A stretch of 64,000 bases of DNA from Spirometra erinaceieuropaei (GCA_902702965.1 CACRXP010000020.1:1202419-1266418), one strand, 5' to 3'. Shown: positions 46,641 to 58,930, counted from the first letter of the stretch. Notes: generated by a model not told the origin, from the letters alone. A program made the numbers and translations.

Positions 46641-49600
46641 ACCTATGCTGTTAGTGCATACACCTATTTAGGGATGAAACCAGTTTCATGAACAAACGCT
46701 GTCACGCAACTTGCGCTAGAGTACTTGGGACGTGAAAATGCAAACATCCGCACGCCCATTTATCAACGATAATTGTGCCCCCCTCCTGCTGACCCACTGG
46801 CCAAATAATCTTTTAAAGTACGCAAACGGCAATTCCACAAAAAGATGCAAAGCCTGTCATTCCTCAGCAAACTTCACTTCCATTCTTTAACAGTCCACGA
46901 ATGGAACAAACTGCTTTCGTTCATTCCACCGCTTCTGCTGTCATACGCACATTTTAGGTGTCATGACAAAGTTGTAACTGTGGGTTTTTGCATGCTTCAT
47001 ATTTCTGCCAAGCGGCGATTAAGTCCATTAGGACCATGTCGAAAACTATCCGTGTCATTTTCCTGTACATTTTGATTGTGCACGAATAGATGACGTGAAC
47101 ATGAGAGAAGACCGTGCACCATTAACTTTAACTACCTTAGGAACATTAAATTGTCGATGGCTATCACAGCTGCAGGCCAGTTTATCCATGTGTTGGTTAC
47201 TATTAGTTTTCAGAAGATGCTATAAATAGCAGGCCCCAGAAACCATGAAACATGAACTGAACTACCTAAGTTGGCTTTTTAAGAGAAGAGATTACATAGA
47301 TGGTGTTGGCATGAAGGTGCGTTCCAGTTACTTCATGTGTCAAATTTGCAATGTTGAAGCATATTACCCCTGACGGAATGGTTCTTGAAGTTTGACCAAT
47401 GTTTCTTAGATTTATGCTTGCGTCTTTGAACCAATTACGAATAATTTATTCAAACAGCAATACCCGAGCATCAACGTCCAAGAATGACCGGTTTCGAGGC
47501 ACCTATGAACTTCATTTAGATGAAGTGCTAATAACCCCCGTCTGTGATCTATGTGCACGGCAGATGAGAGCAATTTTGTGTTTCTGGTTTCCGCTGCTGG
47601 CCAGAGTTATGATTGGCTTATTGAAGGCAGCATCAGCGGAGGCCATTTCTGCATCAGTCAACCCGCATTCTCTATTGTTCGAAGGTTGACCGATTTTTGG
47701 TTGGATATACGGTGGCTTGCACACTCTGCCTTATGACTCCATCCCGTGTTATAGAAAGTGGCATGCAATAACGAGTCATCCACTGGCATGGAATATGAGT
47801 GGTAACGTAGCCGCGACACAAACCTTCAGCCCGAAACGCTGGACCGCTTTTGATCATCCCCAAACTCGGCCGACACGCAGAACCACACTGACATCCGACT
47901 TTGCTTCAGTGAGCTCCGTTAACTCTAAAACAGTTTTGACGGAACACAGAAGACTGCAGTTTCAGTGCTTTTTATAGTACAGACACAGGATGATTCTACG
48001 CTGAAACCAGGGCTGAGGAATGATTTCCAATTCAGTGACCGGATGTGTTCCTCTCTTTTTACCTTTTCACTACTTGTGAGGTTCCTGTGATGTCTTGTTT
48101 TTCTAAGATGGTTAACAACGCAACAGTCTCCAGAATGATAGCCGAAAGCCATTTCGACTTCCCTTAGTGAGTCATGGCATGTCTCAGCTAACCTTTAAGC
48201 GCAGCAGAGTGGGACAGATATTTCGTAGACCTTTCTTCGTATGCGTTTTTGAGAACAATTGGACCCTTTTCCAATAAGCGGAATCCGAGAAGTACCACCG
48301 AAAGAAACAAGAGTCACTGGAAGTGTTATTCACTACCACCTTGACATCCTACCGAAGACCATTGCCAGTTAGCCGACCCCCAACTAATCAGCCTGGATGA
48401 CTGCTGAGTCGGATGCATTGGTAGTAGGGTCGCTGCCAAAATCTCTTCGGCTGCGATAAAGAAGGAATAGCGCTACGTGAAAGCAACCGGGCTGACTAAA
48501 AGGGTTGGGCTCGTTCTGGAACCATCGTAGACGATCGCGTAGGCGCGAGTAGTGAGTCTTCTGGGAGCATTTCCGCAAGGACGAGGGAGACAAAGATGAT
48601 AGTTTCTGTCCTATCAATCCTCATAAGTCCCTCACTCCAAAAATATTAAAGAACGAAAATTGCATTAGCGTCCGTCCAATCTCAAGTGATTGTCAAATGA
48701 TTTTTCAGAATTTCATGTGCGTTTTTTCGTGTGTCATCAAAAGGCAGACTTCCCTCAAAAAAGAGGCTCACCTCGACTGGATCTTAAGTGGTGATTGAGA
48801 ATTTCTTTTTGGCACTCCCAACACACCACGTTTTATGAGTAAACTAACACATTATTTTCACTCTCTTCCTCACTACATCTTATAAGTTAGGCGTTCCAGT
48901 AAGGTCCGGGAAATCAGTCAGTTTCGGTGTATTCCGCACTTTGGCTCTCCCCGTTTTTCATAGTTATTTTGTAAAAAAGATTGCCGGGTAACCTAGACTT
49001 GTAGATTTCGACTAGAAAAAAAGTGAAGAGTTTGCTTTATTAAAACAAAATAAATTTTAGGTTATTTCAAACACAATCGCAACCCTAATTTCTAAGTTTT
49101 TGACCGGCTATTCAAATGCATTGTTTTTATGAGTTGGCATGCGGCTAATATCTAATACTAAAGCTCCAATTGAGACGTTGAAAAGCTTAGGCGGAAGGCC
49201 GATTTATGTAACGATTCTGCACACTTTACCCCTGCTCTTTCGTGAGACAAGTTATCTGTAAAAACACGTTAGACCGCTACCTCTGGTGACAAAGGAAACC
49301 ACTGGAAACTTTTTAGAGTTCTGGCAAATTCATGAGACGGTAAAATGCTTTCGACTCCCATACTCAAAAAGCTCTTCTACACGGACGAAAGAGACAGTTT
49401 TATTCTGTCGGTTTTCCCAAACTAATATTTAATTGTCAGCATTAATTGCCGGGAAGATTAACATCAGTATCGTCGAGGATGCTGACTACGGACCACACAG
49501 CCAATATTGCTTTCATCGTCCAATTCTTTTATGCGCAAATAGCGGTGCGCATTGCCATTACTTGCTTTCTGTTCCCCTCTGCTATGAGATGACAGTTGTT

Positions 49601-50385
49601 TATAAATTTGACCTAAAGCAGCTGTGTCCCATACGAAAGATAAAACGAGTGCTCTCGAAATTTCTGTGAACAACCGCGAAGTTTATCGGATTAAAATATT
49701 TGCACCTACTTCGGAACAAGTGACGCAGGCTATTAAAACGCCTGCTTATTCCCCAGATATACTCTAAAGGTACCGGATTTTACGAATACTAGGTCTAAGT
49801 CAGCTACAATTTCGACACTGATAATAATTTTTCTCATAGAGAAATCTGCTGCTTTTGCAAATTTAGTCTGCCGAATTGGACAAGCCTAGATTGAACCTAC
49901 GCATTCGACTGTTACTTCCAAGTGACCATTGCATTTACTTTTGAGGAAAACAATATTAAGGTCTTCAATAAATTTTATTTTGCTTAAATTTCCGTCAGGT
50001 TCTGGGAGTTTGAAGCCAAAGCCCGTGTGCATATGCTTATATCCTAAAGGTAACATTCCACAAATTGCGTAGTTAGGTCGAACTCAGAAACATCTATGTT
50101 TTTGATGCTACCGGCATAGATGAATCGTTTGCCTATGGCTGCAGTTTTTGGAAGCTGGAGTGATTCCCCAATAATTTCCAGATTCTCCAATTCCACAGCC
50201 GGACAGTAGTAGCCGAGACAAAAAACATACCCCCAAGGCCAGCATTAATCCTACTCGGTTTGAAGCGGGCTGGTATTAGTAACTAACCAGGTTATTTTTT
50301 GCGTTCCATTCCAAATTAAAGTTGGTGGCCATAGAACGGTCTTGCAGGCCTAATCACCGTAGTGCTGATAACTTATGGTGTACCT
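46641..50385. other. Unassigned intronic sequence
   Basis: No exon or repeat recognised by eye. Frames at 47399-47689 (+), 47717-47977 (+) and 48384-48617 (-) lack known domains. Confidence 0.3.
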
Positions 50386-52889
50386 TTGGCGCCAATTCAG
50401 GCAAATAAGCCTTTAAACGCTAATTTCTATTGGTTCGTCTTGGCAAAGGACTTTCAAAACAACAACGTCCAAAGACAAACACAAAAGCCCAGTTGAGCTG
50501 GACAGTAACGCCAGTCTTTATTCTCCTTCCCTTATAACGTTGTTCATGAGAAGGAAATTCCTCCACCTCCCCCCAGCAAGTTTACAGGGAGGGCGCGGAC
50601 CGTACCCTATCGGTCTTCGCAAATCAAGGTAAATCATGGCTAGCCTAACTGTGACGGCATGATGGAGTAATGGTTTCCTGTATTTCAAGAATTCGGCGAG
50701 CTGTTTAGTGCCAGAATTATGCTCGGCACGACAGATGAGGCACTGCCAATAAAAATCTAATTTACTTGGATGAGAGACGACTTTTGCGATTCCGGAATAG
50801 CTAGCGACAGTATTGCAAGTACTCCATTTGTCGACTGGGACCCAGTTACTGTTGAAAGCAAGACTACTGCGTGGTTCGTGACTGCTTTCATTTCAGGATC
50901 GACCGCCCGCTAGCTGGCCCTGACAAAAAGGTTATTCCACTTTATGCCGCATTCGAACACGATGAGTAACTACGAGACAAACCTCACCTTCCGAGGTTTC
51001 CTGGAAAACAAAAAAGACAACGAATGCTGAGCAGTTAGGCGGAGAAGTTTGCATAATTCTCAACTTACCATCAAGCGATTTGGGCGTAATTAATGGATGG
51101 CGTCGCCTATAAGTGCCTAACATCTATGAGGAGAATTCATTATGCGATGGAAAAGTGCTCATTTTCCTGCGTATACTGGTTGTATTTTATTACCTTCAAC
51201 GTCTTTTTACGTTAGTCTGGGAAAAGTAATTTATGTGATATGATTGCTCGATCGTTGTGCCCAAAGATGTCCTCCGTGAACTCCGAAGCAGTGTGAGACA
51301 GACACGGTGACTTGACGTGAATTAGTTTACAGTGGAAGTAGACTAGCGCAGCATCTATCACACTCTCTCATCCCCTCCTGGGATCCGGCATCAAGACTGA
51401 GTCAAGAAAACCAGAGGCGGAGAAGGACGCAGGTGGCTGGCATGACCGATCCTGCCCCTGGGTGTACCCCCACACCCCGCGGTCTACGGAAAACACGACA
51501 AACAGGGATTTTAACGAACAATAGCATCAAGGCGTGTTTGGAAAAAGAGTGGAATGACTAGTCAGCCATGCTTACGACCTGTATATCCAGTGTGAGCGCA
51601 AACGCATCTACCGACAACAGCACATCAACGTGTCAGAAAATCGAAGACGATGACTGGTGAGCCATGCTCACAACCTGTGTACCCAACGGGATCGCAGGCA
51701 CATCTACCGATAAGGAACCAGGTGCCAGAGGACTGCCAGCGCGCAGTAGGTTGCGGGAGCCATGGTTTGCTGATCCTCGCATAGCAGGCGTTTACGATTC
51801 GTGAGGCTCATGTGACATAGTAGACATTATTTCAGTGGCACTGCAAAGGACGCCTTTGACCTGAGATAGTTTGTTAGCTGCATGTCTGAAGCACTTATGC
51901 GGGATTTTCAGTGGGTCGCACAACTCCTTTTGACGCCTACGAATATTATTTAGTTTATTCTGCGCTTTTATTAAATTCAGGATGTACTGTCTGAGATAAG
52001 GCCGTCTGCAAGCTACAAACATGAACCGTTTGTACACGATTTATTGTCTCTTTTTTACTTGATCCCCCCTGCTCGCATATTAGGCTGGAAACTTACACTT
52101 CTGTGATATGAAAGGTAATAAATCAAATAGCCCCTCCATGTGGGACATGACACTCTTCGGAATCTGACTACTGTCTATGTCATATAAAACGAGACGATTC
52201 CTAGGTCAGTTAGGTGAAGACGACACAGCGAACCCTGTTTTCACTGTCCTTTCTGGCAGTAAATTATCATTTTGAACGAACGAGGTCAGCAGCCCGGAGT
52301 TTTTTATTTACGTCCCAGTGAGGCGGGGAAGCAGGAAAAATCATAAAAAATGGGCGGGATTTATGATCGGACTGCACAAGCCGATTGTGCGTGTAGGTGT
52401 GTGTGTGGCATATTGCAGCACCGAGAGTCCCAGTGAGTTTCTCATTGGAATAACGCCAGCAATTGCTGGTCACGAAGGACCGACAACATCTTACTCGTTT
52501 TCCCTCCTACAGTAAACAGCTGTAGGTCTTCGTGGGTATGGCCCATCCTTTGAAACATGCCGTACAAACTGTCAGCCATTAAATGCCAGTTGAAATACGG
52601 CAGTTTTTCTTTTAGGGAAGGCTCTGAGAGTGGTCTACTGATTATCGCAATGCACGCTAGGCAACGCAACTATATGCATTGTGTAATGGAAGTTCCGCGG
52701 CACGGAAACTTGGAAATGTCGCCAGGTGGGCGCTGTTTGGTGCAGACTTCGCGGCACGGTATTTTTTTCCAACAAACAAACGAGTCGTTCGTAAAAACCA
52801 AATCCCCCACACGGCGTCACATCATCCTGCAAAGTAGTGCCTTAACGTTTGGAAGATTTGGAGAGACCCACCATAATAATATCGGAATT
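50386..52889 (-). repeat. 2.4-kb duplicated unit, right copy (inverted)
   Basis: Reverse-complement counterpart of 33622-36050, ~2.5 kb, with many substitutions and small indels but continuous colinearity. It includes an R repeat (51225-51795) that is longer than the left one. The 75-codon frame 52442-52669 (-) parallels 33841-34068 (+). Confidence 0.75.
51225..51795 (-). repeat. Family R repeat nested in the right unit, R12
   Basis: Minus-strand R copy carrying an extra ~100-bp internal tandem copy of the block GGTAGATG...GAGCATGGCTGACTAGTCA (about 51565-51620 and 51655-51705). R6 in the left unit has the block once. Confidence 0.65.
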
Positions 52890-52916
52890 CCTTGTTGCTC
52901 GCTCCCCGTGAAATGT

Positions 52917-53225
52917 TGACCAAAATTCTAAAATGTGTTTTTGTTTTGGGAATATAACTTATGTAGGTTTATATAAATAATTTCCCAAGAAATTTTAGAC
53001 ACATCAGGATGCTGGATTTTGAACTAACTGCCCTTCATCCGTCTGTAAAACTACACTCGGTAAAAAATGACAACTTTTGCAGTATGGGTTTTGCAGTATG
53101 GTTTTTGTTGCCCTTGTAAATTCAGGTAATTTTAATAGAAAACACTAATACGGATTTCATTTTTTCTGCCCATTGTGTACGAAAATTATGTTTTCTTAAA
53201 ATTTTTTGCTTAAAGAAAAGGCACA
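52917..53225. mobile_element. Family C 5' fragment
   Basis: Starts TGACCAAAATTCTAAAATGT, then ATCAGGATGCTGGATTTTGAA and ACTCGGTAAAAAATGAC, in C order; truncated before the next C copy. Confidence 0.55.
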
Positions 53226-53228
53226 CTC

Positions 53229-53945
53229 AGTGACCGATCTCATGATGCATTAGCCGAAATTCTGAAATGCGTTTTCAGTTAGAAGGGATTACTTATGTGG
53301 GGTTGTAAGATTAAGTTTTATGCTGTATAATCGCATAATATTCCGAACTCACCTGAATGTTGGCTTTTGAATGTACCTCTTTGCAGCTTCCTGTAGAAAA
53401 TGCACTCGGCGAAATATGAATACGTAATCAATTCGCATTTTTTCACATTAATTTTTGTTAGCCTTATAAATCGAACTATATTTTCGAGAAATAATACAAA
53501 ATATACTTTTTTCGTCTGATTTGGTAACTAGTCACATCGTGATTACATTTTATCTCAGAGGAAAGGGCGCATTTAGGTTCTGAAAATTTTTCCAATTCCG
53601 GAATAATTTTAGGTCAGATCAGCCGTTGCATTGGCTTTTGTCGATTTCAGTCTACAGGGCGTATGCATTCCGCATGAGAAAAATCACATATTCCGCAATG
53701 CATTGAAGGAGACACCATGAATACTTCGTCATATTTTGCAATGGATACTAGCTATTTTGCATGCTTTATGAGGGCCATTAATGAACGGACAGGTACGAAT
53801 TTGTTCGTTTGGACAATGCGGAGTCTTAAAAATCTCATCGTTAGAAACATTTTAAAACACTAAATGCTCTGTATTTAAATATAAAATGCAAAGACCACGT
53901 GACTGTCTGCCAAATAAGTATACGGAGACCCAATTTCGACGTTTG
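53229..53945. mobile_element. Family C element, 5' part (C3)
   Basis: Starts CAGTGACCGATCTCATGATG, then AATTCTGAAATGCGTTTTCA, colinear with C1/C2 up to AAAATGCAAAGACCACGTGA. The 3' terminal repeat is missing; family B fragment B4 begins ~300 bp later. Confidence 0.65.
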
Positions 53946-54244
53946 TATCCTATGGGGCGACTGCATAGGCATCAACATTAATATGTCTTTGAAAAACCAT
54001 TCTTTATAAACCGGTCACGAAGATAACGGGTCGTACGTGCTCTTTTTCCCGGTTTGCTGCAATGAGTCTGAATCTTTTAAAGAGCATCTCCACACAGCTT
54101 CATTTCTGAGCCACTAGCTGATTGTTCTGTAAACTAAGAAGCTGTGTGGTATTCGTTGCCCTCTTATAAACCGTCGGTTTATGTTCACTGTAAAGGTTTC
54201 GTCTGACAAGCACATCACGAGAGGGCAATTGCTGCTCCTCCTTT

Positions 54245-54720
54245 TTTTTCTCCCGAATTTTGTATCAGGAAAAACTGCCTTGAGCAAGTTATGTTGATGG
54301 TTGCATTCTCTGCCATACATCCGGGATTTATCCGAAGCGACCAAGCACATAGCTGTGGGAATAGGTGTTCAAATTGCACAACCGCCCAAAGCCATCATGT
54401 GCAGCAACGTCATAATAAATAAGAAGCGGTTAAAGCCCAATGAGCAGTCTGAGGTAGTGTGTCGCATCTCGTCCCCAAAATGTCCTTGTAAATGCGCAGG
54501 CCAGACTGGATGCGTGTCCGGATCACGCATAAACGAGCGTAAGCTGGATGTGCGACGAGGCGACAAATTATCACAAGTGAATGCTCACACTCACGAAATG
54601 GTACATGAGTTTCACTTCGAAGCTACCACAAAAAGTTCCCACGGCGGAAAAAAAATGGACCAAGGTTGTAGTCTGGGCATCGAATGACAACTTACCCAGT
54701 CTATTTATTGACCGGACGTC
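54245..54720 (+). pseudogene. PLE GIY-YIG endonuclease remnant (B4)
   Basis: One 128-codon frame (54301-54687) reads LPYIRDLSEATKHIA, VQIAQPPKAIMCSN, LKPNEQSEVVCRIS, CKCAGQTGCVSGSRINERKL, RRGDKLSQVNAHTHEM and HEFHFEATTKSSHG. This is the PLE linker followed by the full length of the GIY-YIG fold. The signature tyrosines are replaced (VVC for VVY, KCAGQTG for .YIGQTG), so catalysis is lost. The open frame is unusually long for this window. It could be a young truncated copy or chance survival. Confidence 0.75.
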
Positions 54721-54924
54721 GGCGTACAGAGTCCTGCGCATCTACATCTAGCCTTGCATCACCATTCGATGTCTGATTAGTAAGCCCAAAACTTGTCGAT
54801 TTTTCCGTTGTAGCCACTATCTCAGACAAAAGACTTTCGTACGAGTTCGAAAGCCCAGGAAAATCAACAGAATGCTTCTGTTCTCCGACCAGTTGCCATC
54901 CTCATTCCTAAAAGTTAACAATGG

Positions 54925-55345
54925 ACGAGGGCTTATTTGCATACCATAGAAGGAGGATCAATGAACTGACAAATATAATGCTTTTTGAATAGAAATTGCA
55001 CTAGCCTAAAAAATCTTTTAATCAAGACACTTTTCGAACCGAAAAATATCTAGTTTTAAAACATATAATTTGAAGAAGGCGCTGTTTGCTCACAAGTGAG
55101 TACAATAAATAATATTTTTCTGGTTTTTTCGGAGATGTAGTTAAGTTTGTTAGGCCAACAGAAATGAATGTGCAAAATTCACACCACATAAGTGGGAATT
55201 TTCACCGAGTTTAGTTTTTGCAGACAGGCGAAACAAAGCTCTCTCAAGAGCCCGCATGCATAATCATTAGTATTACAACTCTACTACGATAGCTTTTCGA
55301 ATCAAAAACATGCTTTATTTTTTCAAGCAAAAATTCTCGATATAG
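54925..55345. mobile_element. Family C element, 3' part (C6)
   Basis: Starts in the middle of C (GGATCAATGAACTGACAAAT, parallel to C3 at ~53780) and ends in the inverted terminus (TACAACTCTACTACGATAGC, CGAATCAAAAACATGCTTTA). Confidence 0.5.
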
Positions 55346-55913
55346 CGTATTTGCTGTTCCTTCCTTCCAGCACAGTCTAAAAGCAGTTTTTTTGTCGTTG
55401 CGTGATGGAACTGAAAATGGTTGAGATTACCAGTTGTTCCGTAGCCTTTGTTTTCTTCGTGCATATGCTCTAGTTTTCAGTCGTACGCTTTTGCCAGTTC
55501 TTTTTTCGGAAATTAATATGAAAATTTGGGGAAAATTCTTCAAAACAAACCTCCCCAGGCTTAGCCGGAATTCAGTGCATACTACTGTCGGACTGTCTAC
55601 AGGTAGACAAAAGTATGCACACACAGTGTCGGGATATATACATATGTAAATGTTTGGGAGTTCCTAGTGGAAGCGGTTTTTGAGCAGCTAAATTGATTTT
55701 TTTAGTTTGCCACGATCATATGCCCAGACCTATTTTCAACTTGAGCCTTATTATCACTGCCCTGGAGGCCACAGTCCGCCATCTCGATATTCAACTGTTT
55801 AAAGTCGCTTTTTTAGGGTACACAAAGAAACGTGAGTAGATTAAAGAACGAACTGATTTTCCATTGCTTTCTATACACTAACAATTAGGTTTTTGTCTTC
55901 TGATGATCTTAAG
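55346..55913. other. Intron end, unassigned; acceptor region
   Basis: Ends in a T-rich tract (TTTTTGTCTTCTGATGATCTTAAG|). An alternative AG at 55887-55888 would put the exon out of frame with the PAR-3 exon (TGA at once). Confidence 0.35.
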
Positions 55914-56298
55914 CTGTTAGCCAAATACAAATGGGACGCCCCAACATCAAAGCCCGGTGCTGGGGTCACACAGCAGTCGCGTGTCAAGGTGCCTTCTTCA
56001 ATTGAGCAGGCGTCCCCACCTCCTGACTGGCAGTCCCCCAACGCCACCTCTCATGCCGGTGTGGCCATCGGTGCACCATGCAACGGAGACCTCTTGGACT
56101 GCACCGCGACCGCCCAGGTCGCCGGCACCTCCTCCATCATGCACATTCCGCATCGTCCATCGCACTGCCAGTCATCGCCTGACTTGGGCTGTCGTCCCCT
56201 CAGTACCGCCGCTGCGCTCAAAACAACACAAATCTCCTCGCCCTCCAGTCGGAGGCGCACGCCCTCTCCGGTCAAACACCCACCACCCACCGACGCCG
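55914..56298 (+). CDS. PARD3: PAR-3 homologue, second recognised exon (Ser/Pro-rich linker)
   Basis: GC-rich open segment, phase 0 at its start and so in frame with 32900-33181: the junction reads ...DDREL|LLAKYKWDAPTSK, replacing the LVAVFDE that closes the domain in other PAR-3 proteins. The rest is low-complexity Ser/Pro/Thr-rich, with SHCQSSPDLGC resembling the RSSDPAL phosphosite region between the N-terminal and PDZ1 domains, and SSRRRTPSPVKHPPP. It ends at GCCG|GTGAGT (donor 56299-56304), phase 1. The PDZ1-3 exons would lie beyond the window. A second overlapping open frame exists, but only this frame fits the splice phase. Assignment rests on phase, position and composition. Confidence 0.5.
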
Positions 56299-56404
56299 GT
56301 GAGTGTTATATTCGGCAACGATAGGGTGTAAGACCCCCAACTAACTTGAGCTAGCCTGCGGTGGTAGGGGGGGTTGCGGGTGTAGCAACACGCATGACGG
56401 AGAG

Positions 56405-56680
56405 CAGGAAGATACAGAAAATAAATAGATTTCTGCCGAAGTCCTTATCATGCGGCGTCATCTGGCAAGGAAAGCGAGTGCGATAATTAAAAAATAAACA
56501 AGAAGCAATATTTGTCAAAATAACGGATTTTGAATAAGGCGCCGCTAGTAAGTTGACATTCAGGTAGGAAGGTAAGGAAATCTGGAAAAATGGGAACGAT
56601 GAATAAAAAGTGATTTTTGCGGCCACACGGAATTTTAGGGCATACCTATGGAGTCGCCACCTACCTTGAGGGTCCCATGC
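56405..56680 (+). repeat. Family D dispersed repeat, copy D2
   Basis: Colinear with D1 (15062-15335): GATACAGAAAATAAATAGAT, GAGTGCGATAATTAAAAAAT, TAACGGATTTTGAATAAGGC, AAGTGATTTTTGCGG. It starts ~100 bp after the exon donor, inside the next intron. Confidence 0.6.
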
Positions 56681-58158
56681 CCTATATTCTACTTGTGCTA
56701 AAGTCGATATTGCACTTTTATGAATTTTTAGCGCCTTTTTGTTCACTCCACCGTGGCACTTGGTTCTGTGTTTCGTTATGCTACTCACGGAGTTGTAGTA
56801 CATAGTATTTAGAGAACAGGCATGCTAATAATTTACTAGGCTTATTTTACAGAAAGATTTTTCCTTGAAACTTCTTGACTGAGTGCGACGAACCTATCAC
56901 AGTCCGTAAGGGTGAAGTAACATAAAATATAATAGGCCCTCCAGTGGCAAAGCCTTCCAACTCTGAGGGAGTTTTCCCCTGAATTGGTTCAATTAGGCTA
57001 TTGAATGTTCGCACACCGTTCTCTGACAGTGATATAAATTGCTTTAAACACTATTACTAATTTTGGTTGATATAATTAACATTCCTCCGCCTGCTTGCTG
57101 TCTACCTTAGTCTCCCAAAGTTATAACTGAATGGACTGAGGCACTTTCCCTATGTACGCTTCTCTCTGCCTTCGTTCTGCCCACGTGGGCTAAAATTAAC
57201 ACACTGTCTGGTCAAAAGCAATTCACTGTCTCGTCAGCGGTCGCCCAGAACTGCCCACACAGTCACTGAATTTGAGCATTAGAAGTGGCGGCCTAGCTTT
57301 CCACTCCACCACCATCACGGTGCCTATTTTACCCCAAACCTTTTGCAGCACTGGTTTCTCCTTTCTGAAAATAACTCCCCGCTTCACTTTTTCGGGAAGT
57401 CGTCTTGTGCGAAAGATGGGCAAAAAGACGCACCTGCGCCTCTTGCTTCAGGAGAGGCCAATGGTTTCGTCAACTACTGAGGAATTTTTGACAGAGGCGA
57501 CGAATGCCTTAGGAAGGAGGGCAAAAACATCTCAACTTTTCAGGACGAGAAATTAAAAAAGAGCAGCTGTGGGCAGCGGAGGAAGACGAGTGTCATCGGA
57601 GGAGGTCAGCCAGAGAGAGCGAGAGACAGCCAGGGAGGACGAAGTTGGTTGGCTTTGAAATGCTAAGATACACACAGGAAGCCATAACATTTACATCTTC
57701 ACAGTGGGCATTGTTCTTCGCTGTCATGGTGATGTGCCGTGCGTGACTCTACGTTGTTTTACCGCAGAGGGGACGAAAGCCTTCTCGGTTAGATAATAGC
57801 ACGCTTTTGTGTGGCTCTGTTGGCAGAAGATTTTGACAATTTCTTTGTCAACTCCCTCTTATTATGCCTTGACCTACAAAATAACCCATCCAGAATACAC
57901 TCTTCTGCCGTTAACCTCTAGATTCTACCACCTTGGTGGAGGGATGGGAATCTTGCGTTCCTAGGATTCCTGGAGAGTTTAAAGAAAGAAATGTATTAGG
58001 CGATCTTAGAATGTTATCTTAACCTAACTTTGTCTCAAATGTAGGGCTGAAACCAGAACGCAACAGATGCTTATAAAGGGGGGGGGGCGAATTCTGGAGA
58101 AAAGAGGAGGAATAAGGGGGTAATCAGTTATATCCTCGTCACAAAACGTACAAAAATG
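56681..58158. other. Unassigned sequence
   Basis: Frame 57272-57556 (+, 94 residues) has no recognised domain and no clear splice sites. A run of ten G lies at ~58078-58087. Confidence 0.3.
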
Positions 58159-58930
58159 GTGTACATCTGCAATGCTAGAAAGCATTAACCGTTGAACAAG
58201 CCCCTAAATGACTCTAGAAATCCCTTAGTATCCGACGTACCAACGCGAATTCCCCTAGGTCACATGTTATCCTCCTATCATAGCATTTTGCTAAATCACA
58301 GAGAATTGCTGTCAGTAGAGTTTTACGGTGACCGTAAGGTGATTTAAAACTCCTGAGTTCTACCTATTCGTCGAAACATCCAACAACTCAGCGTACGTTT
58401 CTTGCAAAAAGACAGACTTTTTGGTTTTTATTTGCACTTACCGTGTAAACCCAGCATTTTATTGTTGTTAATACGACTGAGAGTGGTTGCGTTGAAGTAT
58501 TTTTAGTTCACTTGGTGGATCTGAAGTATTGACAAACGAGGTGACTCGCCAAATCGACGTTCCATTTGATCTTATGCAAGTTTCACAACTATGATGCGAG
58601 AGTGCCCGTGTAATTAAAATAAAGTTAAGAATATCCGCACGTACGTGTAGGCGTTTTCTAGACTGGCCTTAAATACCATGCGCTAACCGATTCAACGATT
58701 ACTTACCTCCAGGGAGAGACTATTCTAACGTTAGAAGATACCATACTAGCAGCACAGGTACTAGCTAGAAGCTCCAACACGCGTGTTTCTGCCGCTGCGA
58801 GGGATTTGGCTCATCAGCGAGTCCTCTGACGTTCCCTACGTTCTTTCGCGTAGATACTCCAGTTTTAGAATTGCAGCTTTATGATTTCCTTTTCAATTCG
58901 ATCGAAATACGTAAAGCAGTTTAGCTGGAA
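58159..58930 (+). repeat. Family E tandem duplication, unit 1
   Basis: Starts GGTGTACATCTGCAATGCTA and ends CGATCGAAATACGTAAAGCA...GCTGGAA. Colinear with unit 2 along its length (GTAGAGTTTTACGGTGACCG, GTGTAAACCCAGC, ACGTGTAGGCGTTTTCTAG). Confidence 0.75.

Larger units (their letters stand above)
33182..55913 (+). other. Putative ~22.7-kb intron of the PAR-3 homologue
   Basis: Bounded by a GTGAGT donor and an acceptor preceded by a T-rich tract and AG at 55912-55913. It holds most of the PLE family B copies, A4/A5, both copies of the 2.4-kb inverted duplication and many R and C repeats. Small intervening exons cannot be excluded, but none was recognised. Confidence 0.5.

Noticed and set aside
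55889..55913. Acceptor at 55887-55888 for the second PAR-3 exon
   Set aside because: Joining there to the phase-0 donor at 33181 gives an immediate TGA; the acceptor at 55912-55913 keeps the frame.
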